8,011 nucleotides of DNA from Candidatus Parabacteroides intestinavium (lineage in GTDB: Bacteria; Bacteroidota; Bacteroidia; Bacteroidales; Tannerellaceae). Under the pieces are notes generated by a model. That model was not told the DNA's origin and ran no database searches. It saw nothing but the letters and a program-made list of their open reading frames with translations. A program made the translations under genes and the position numbers. Shown here one piece after another: positions 5,301 through 8,011 of this stretch. The DNA lies in contig DWYO01000018.1 of NCBI GenBank assembly GCA_019118725.1, positions 1 through 8,011 on the forward strand. The letters run 5' to 3'. Position 1 is the stretch's first letter. Every line of letters begins with the position of its first letter.

Positions 5301-7893
5301 TTTTGTAGATGGAGCCGTTTTCGGGCGGGGGTTTGATAGCGATGCCGGAAGCCGGGATTACCGGGCCGTGCCCTCGTATGAATATGACGCGATGTATAAC
5401 GATTGGTACAAGATGCTTAGCTGGAACCTGCGATATTATTCTACGAATGCAGTTTCTGTTACCGGAGGAGTACAATTGCGTGGTGCAAAGGTAATGGCTA
5501 AATCGGCAGGTAATGCAGAAGCAGAAACTCAACAGTTTGAAGATGCGGCATTAGCTGAACCACCGGTAGTAGCCGATGTTATTGCAGAAGAGGAGGTGGA
5601 AACTGCGCTCTTTGGGGTAACGCCGAAACCGGTTGTGCGTGAGAATTTTGCTGAGACAGCCTTTTTCTATCCGGTGCTGCAGACCGACGAGCGGGGAGAA
5701 GTCTCTTTTAACTTTACCGTGCCGGAAAGTAATACGACCTGGAAACTTCAGTTGCTGGCGCATACGGATAGCTTAGAATATGGCTATTTGTCGAAGACGG
5801 TCATTACTTCAAAACCGGTGATGGTGCAGCCCAACTTGCCGCGTTTCTTGCGGGAAGGGGATGAGACTGCTATTGCTTCGCAGGTAGTGAACCAGCTTTC
5901 GGAACCGATAGAGGGTTCTGTCACGCTGGAGTTATTTAATCCGGAAAATGATGAGATATGGATCCGAATGCAGAAACCGGTCAGTCTGGCTGCGGATAGT
6001 ACCGGTACAGTACAATGGAATTTCTCGGTTGGAAAGTGGTCCGATGTGGGTGTTTTGGGATGCCGCATTGTGGTCAATACACTGGATGGCAGTGACGGAG
6101 AGCAGCATTTGCTTCCGGTATTGTCAGAGCAGCTACTCGTGACAGAAAGTATACCTTTCTTCTTGATGGAGGATAAATCAACGAAAATCAGGCTTCCAAA
6201 ACAGGCGATAGAGAATCCGTATCGGGTGACGTTGGAGGTCAGTTCGAATCCGGTATGGTATGCCGTACAAGCATTGTCTACCTTGAATGAGCCGGAACAG
6301 GAAGATGTCTTGTCGTGGTTTGCTGTATATTATAGTAACACATTATCGCAATATATCGCTAATGCTCATCCGCGAATCAAACAGATGATAGCTCGTTGGA
6401 GTGCTGAAGGCGGTGATGCCGGAACGTTGTTGTCTAATTTGGAGAAGAACGAAGAGTTGAAGACTATTCTTCTGGAAGAAACTCCTTGGGTGATGGAGGC
6501 GAAAGACGAGACTGAGCAGAAACAGCGGTTGGAATTGTTGTTTGATATGAACCGAGCTGAACAGGTTCGGAGTGAGGCTCTGCAACAACTCTTGGAACGA
6601 CAGAACTGGGAAGGAGGATGGAGCTGGATGAAAGGTATGCCGGCCAGCTTCACTATGACATTGCAGGTACTGAAAGGCATGGCGCAATTGGTACAGCTGA
6701 ATGCCGTGCAATACAATGAGGCGGAAAAGGAGATGCAGATGAAGGCGTTGCGTTTCTTGGATAAATCGATTAAGGAGGAGTATGAGCGGGTACTCCGTTC
6801 CGGGAATATCGGCCATATCCGTCCCAGTGATATGCAGATAGATTACCTTTTTGTGCGTAGTTTTTACAGGGATATCCCCGAAGGTGACGCGCGCGAGGCC
6901 ATCCGTTTCTATACACAGCAGGCCACATCTTATTGGGATGAGTTCGGCTTATACAGCCGTGCCGCCATTGCATGGCTCATGCAGCAGAATGGGAACAAGG
7001 AAAAGGCAGCCGAGATATTGGCATGGTTCCGTAAAACGGCAACGACGGATAAAGAAAAAGGCATGTATTGGGCGAACAATCGTCCATCATACACATCTCT
7101 TTATCAGCCGATCGAGACACATTGCTTGATTATGGCTCTCTTCCATCGGATTGCGCCGGATGTTCAAGAGGCGGATAGGATGAAACAGTGGTTGTTGACT
7201 CAGAAGCGTACGCAGAACTGGGCTTCTACTCCGGCTACGCAAAATGCGGTTTATGCCTTGCTGCTTACTGGAAGCGATTGGCTAAGTGAGGATCCCCAGG
7301 TGACTGTTGATTATGGGGAAGAACCTGTTGTAGTTGATGGATCTTATTTGAAACAGGAGATTACTCCAAGTAATAGCCAAATGGCAATCGTTAAATCTCA
7401 GTCAAGTCCTGTCTGGGGGGCTGTTTATACGCAGTATTTTGCTCCGGTAACTGAGATAAAGAAGCAGAAGGGGGTATTGAATGTTGAGAAGATGCTATTT
7501 ATAGAGGTGAATAATGGAAATGAGAAGCAGTTGCGACCTGTATCAGAAGGCGAACCGCTGCGGGTAGGGGAGAAGGCTGTTGTCCGATTGACTATCCGTA
7601 CGGATCGGATGATGGACTATGTGTTCCTGAAAGATCTTAGGGCAGCCTGCTTCGAACCGGCTGAACCGTTGTCGGGCAGTCAGTATCGGGATGGCATCTG
7701 GTATTACCGTTCGTCTAAAGACATCTCTGAGAATATCTACATCGAGCATCTGCCACAAGGTACATTTGTCTTAGAGTACCCTGTTTACGTAGCTCGTCCA
7801 GGCAAGTATGCTGGCGGAATCTCTACCATTCAGTGTTTGTATGCCCCTGAATTTGTCGGTCATACGGAAGGCATAACTGTGACAACAGATTAA
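2305..7893 (+). CDS. Exported alpha-2-macroglobulin family protein (thioester Cys absent)
   Basis: This 1862-residue protein resembles bacterial alpha-2-macroglobulins, envelope proteins thought to trap foreign proteases. Residues 1-25 form a Sec signal peptide (basic MKAR, hydrophobic core, AIA before the cut) with no lipobox Cys, so a soluble periplasmic or secreted form is likely. Residues about 30-300 are mostly helical, then macroglobulin beta domains run to about 930. They include the MG2 hallmark FTDRGIYRPGQT (513-524) and RVEEYKRPSF (599-608). A bait-type domain starts near 933 (ETFRDHLLPGS, AEVLASMYDASLD). An acidic Ala-rich linker (1066-1112) precedes the A2M domain (NFAETAFFYP, 1114-1123; TTWKLQLLAHT). 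A helical toroid, the thioester-domain equivalent (about 1310-1660), carries NWEGGWSW (1434-1441) and KRTQNWAST (1634-1642), and a C-terminal domain (about 1700-1862) ends the protein. CxEQ is lacking; EPEQ (1329-1332) sits in its place. The ATG at 2305 was preferred to an in-frame TTG at 2272 because it directly precedes the signal peptide and follows a purine-rich leader. Confidence 0.93.
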   Translation: MKARAFFIPLLIVPALSFSAYYAIAGQKTAGSRDRVREAIVSQDASNVIRSLIEKMSGELEKDYDKFPELIREVENYTRSLNDSATMALLHSLTAEMYQTYFNNDRWKIQQRTDLQGYVPEDIREWTANLFTQKITEELEASLAPVEALRNTPVTRFADILKLGDDARILRPTLYDFLLQRAIDLQPSDDFYRRWIDFRASQVGNPKAELLVSLDYLRYRLGRINTDAYKSGLDSLAGKFTDKECRLEIDLARLRWMESTQYAYPEEAQRDSARQAIYEFCRTNIGKYDGERVKEFQNTLASMEIPMLRAENTNNVYPGKNLELRVTYRNTPKLTLRIYQNLSTPETAMRKQKGFRGKVVKEISYAFPIPKPYEETDTLLTVPMEKLGLYEYEITTPGENLAINAPFSVSKFATVSRTNADGLQEVLVTDFESGKPLADVPVIAYNVTGQWKSKVIGTVKTDANGLALLNIKNRKLIDCARPVLGSDTASLITNVLSYNRVGTEDTNLTAYLFTDRGIYRPGQTLFFKGIVYAEENHELLAKAGMKYSVTLRDANYQDIATKEFTTNEFGSFHGEFTLPKTALNGNFTLVSEHTSTHFRVEEYKRPSFQVEIEPLKEEVSFDRELVLKGNAMSFSGVGLQEGKVTWTIRKQPFWLRSYMINPYDYTTEQVANGTAEVDKEGNFQIRFTPERESRSDKPVFRSYRVEATLTDSKGETQAAEYTFSVGDAGIVLSIEMENQLEKEDAQARVKAQTVNGEPVDTQGTYTIFRMQGEDTDSILAVGTFSAGKALDKSVFAQLPSGKYRLQVHSMDKQGVKVENAQDFVLYSLTDKCPPVPSVEWMPRPSLEASVGETVKVLFGTSESPAYVLYELFNERGELLKRERVTMQNENRYFPIHFVESYGQGVTASFVFVKDGQLNMSRCRIMKKEPERKLTFRTETFRDHLLPGSAESWKFRLVDKDSLAVRAEVLASMYDASLDELESFDWIFRPSLHYAFWTPYFVDGAVFGRGFDSDAGSRDYRAVPSYEYDAMYNDWYKMLSWNLRYYSTNAVSVTGGVQLRGAKVMAKSAGNAEAETQQFEDAALAEPPVVADVIAEEEVETALFGVTPKPVVRENFAETAFFYPVLQTDERGEVSFNFTVPESNTTWKLQLLAHTDSLEYGYLSKTVITSKPVMVQPNLPRFLREGDETAIASQVVNQLSEPIEGSVTLELFNPENDEIWIRMQKPVSLAADSTGTVQWNFSVGKWSDVGVLGCRIVVNTLDGSDGEQHLLPVLSEQLLVTESIPFFLMEDKSTKIRLPKQAIENPYRVTLEVSSNPVWYAVQALSTLNEPEQEDVLSWFAVYYSNTLSQYIANAHPRIKQMIARWSAEGGDAGTLLSNLEKNEELKTILLEETPWVMEAKDETEQKQRLELLFDMNRAEQVRSEALQQLLERQNWEGGWSWMKGMPASFTMTLQVLKGMAQLVQLNAVQYNEAEKEMQMKALRFLDKSIKEEYERVLRSGNIGHIRPSDMQIDYLFVRSFYRDIPEGDAREAIRFYTQQATSYWDEFGLYSRAAIAWLMQQNGNKEKAAEILAWFRKTATTDKEKGMYWANNRPSYTSLYQPIETHCLIMALFHRIAPDVQEADRMKQWLLTQKRTQNWASTPATQNAVYALLLTGSDWLSEDPQVTVDYGEEPVVVDGSYLKQEITPSNSQMAIVKSQSSPVWGAVYTQYFAPVTEIKKQKGVLNVEKMLFIEVNNGNEKQLRPVSEGEPLRVGEKAVVRLTIRTDRMMDYVFLKDLRAACFEPAEPLSGSQYRDGIWYYRSSKDISENIYIEHLPQGTFVLEYPVYVARPGKYAGGISTIQCLYAPEFVGHTEGITVTTD

Positions 7894-7921
7894 GAAGCAG
7901 TCCTTTCCAAGAGGAGGAATA

Positions 7922-7993
7922 ATTCAAAAACACAGAATACAGAGGCTATGTTTTTTAACATTGGTCTCTGTGTTTCTGTGTTAAATTTTGAAT
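7922..7993. terminator. Long nested inverted repeat downstream of the macroglobulin gene; probable terminator
   Basis: Beginning 28 bases after the stop codon, 7929-7944 pairs with 7966-7982 (15 Watson-Crick pairs, one G-U pair and a single bulged T). An inner hairpin, ATGTT (7948-7952) with loop TTTT and AACAT (7957-7961), sits in its apex. Outside, ATTCAAAA (7922-7929) is complementary to TTTTGAAT (7986-7993), with an AAA bulge at 7983-7985 and one base shared with the main stem. The whole can fold into one extended hairpin. A pure U-run does not follow, but the 3' flank TTAAATTTT is U-rich. The structure is nearly symmetric, so it could terminate transcription from both sides or be a copy of a dispersed intergenic palindrome. 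Confidence 0.6.
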
Positions 7994-8011
7994 GAGCTTT
8001 AGGAATAAAGT

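Noticed and set aside
7948..7995. Short frame (MFFNIGLCVSVLNFE) starting in the 3' palindrome
   Set aside because: Only 15 codons and wholly inside the inverted repeat. The GAGGAGGA at 7911-7918 resembles a Shine-Dalgarno but is about 30 bases from this ATG, too far to serve it.

Overview
The window looks like chromosomal DNA from a member of the Bacteroidales, of Bacteroides or Parabacteroides type. The reasons are the intermediate, slightly AT-leaning base composition, AT-rich leaders with no clear Shine-Dalgarno, promoter -7 elements matching the Bacteroidota consensus TAnnTTTG (for example TACCTTTG at 841-848), and a very large alpha-2-macroglobulin-like protein with the domain arrangement common in Bacteroidota. 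Genus or species cannot be settled from sequence alone.

Layout: bases 1-93 are a promoter region that may be divergent, since a possible minus-strand gene start sits at the left edge. A 217-residue AlbA_2/Schlafen-like protein with a C-terminal winged-helix-like region follows (94-747). After a 131-base gap holding a good -7 promoter element come thyA (879-1673) and folA (1700-2197), only 26 bases apart and almost certainly co-transcribed. After a further 107 bases, an exported alpha-2-macroglobulin-family protein of 1862 residues fills 2305-7893. The window closes with a long imperfect inverted repeat (7922-7993) that probably acts as a transcription terminator or is a dispersed palindromic element. 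All four complete genes lie on the plus strand.

Thymidylate synthase oxidises methylene-tetrahydrofolate to dihydrofolate while making dTMP, and dihydrofolate reductase returns dihydrofolate to tetrahydrofolate, so thyA-folA is a classical functional pair. Every catalytic residue checked in both enzymes is present. The AlbA_2 protein may be regulatory, but nothing here shows that it controls thyA-folA. The macroglobulin is a cell-envelope protein with no obvious metabolic link to the folate genes.

I see no defence system, mobile element, CRISPR array, tRNA or rRNA, and no clearly undescribed system. The points most worth a second look are the Cys-less position of the thioester motif in the macroglobulin, its acidic Ala-rich linker at the place of the bait region, the 3' palindrome, and the ambiguous left edge.
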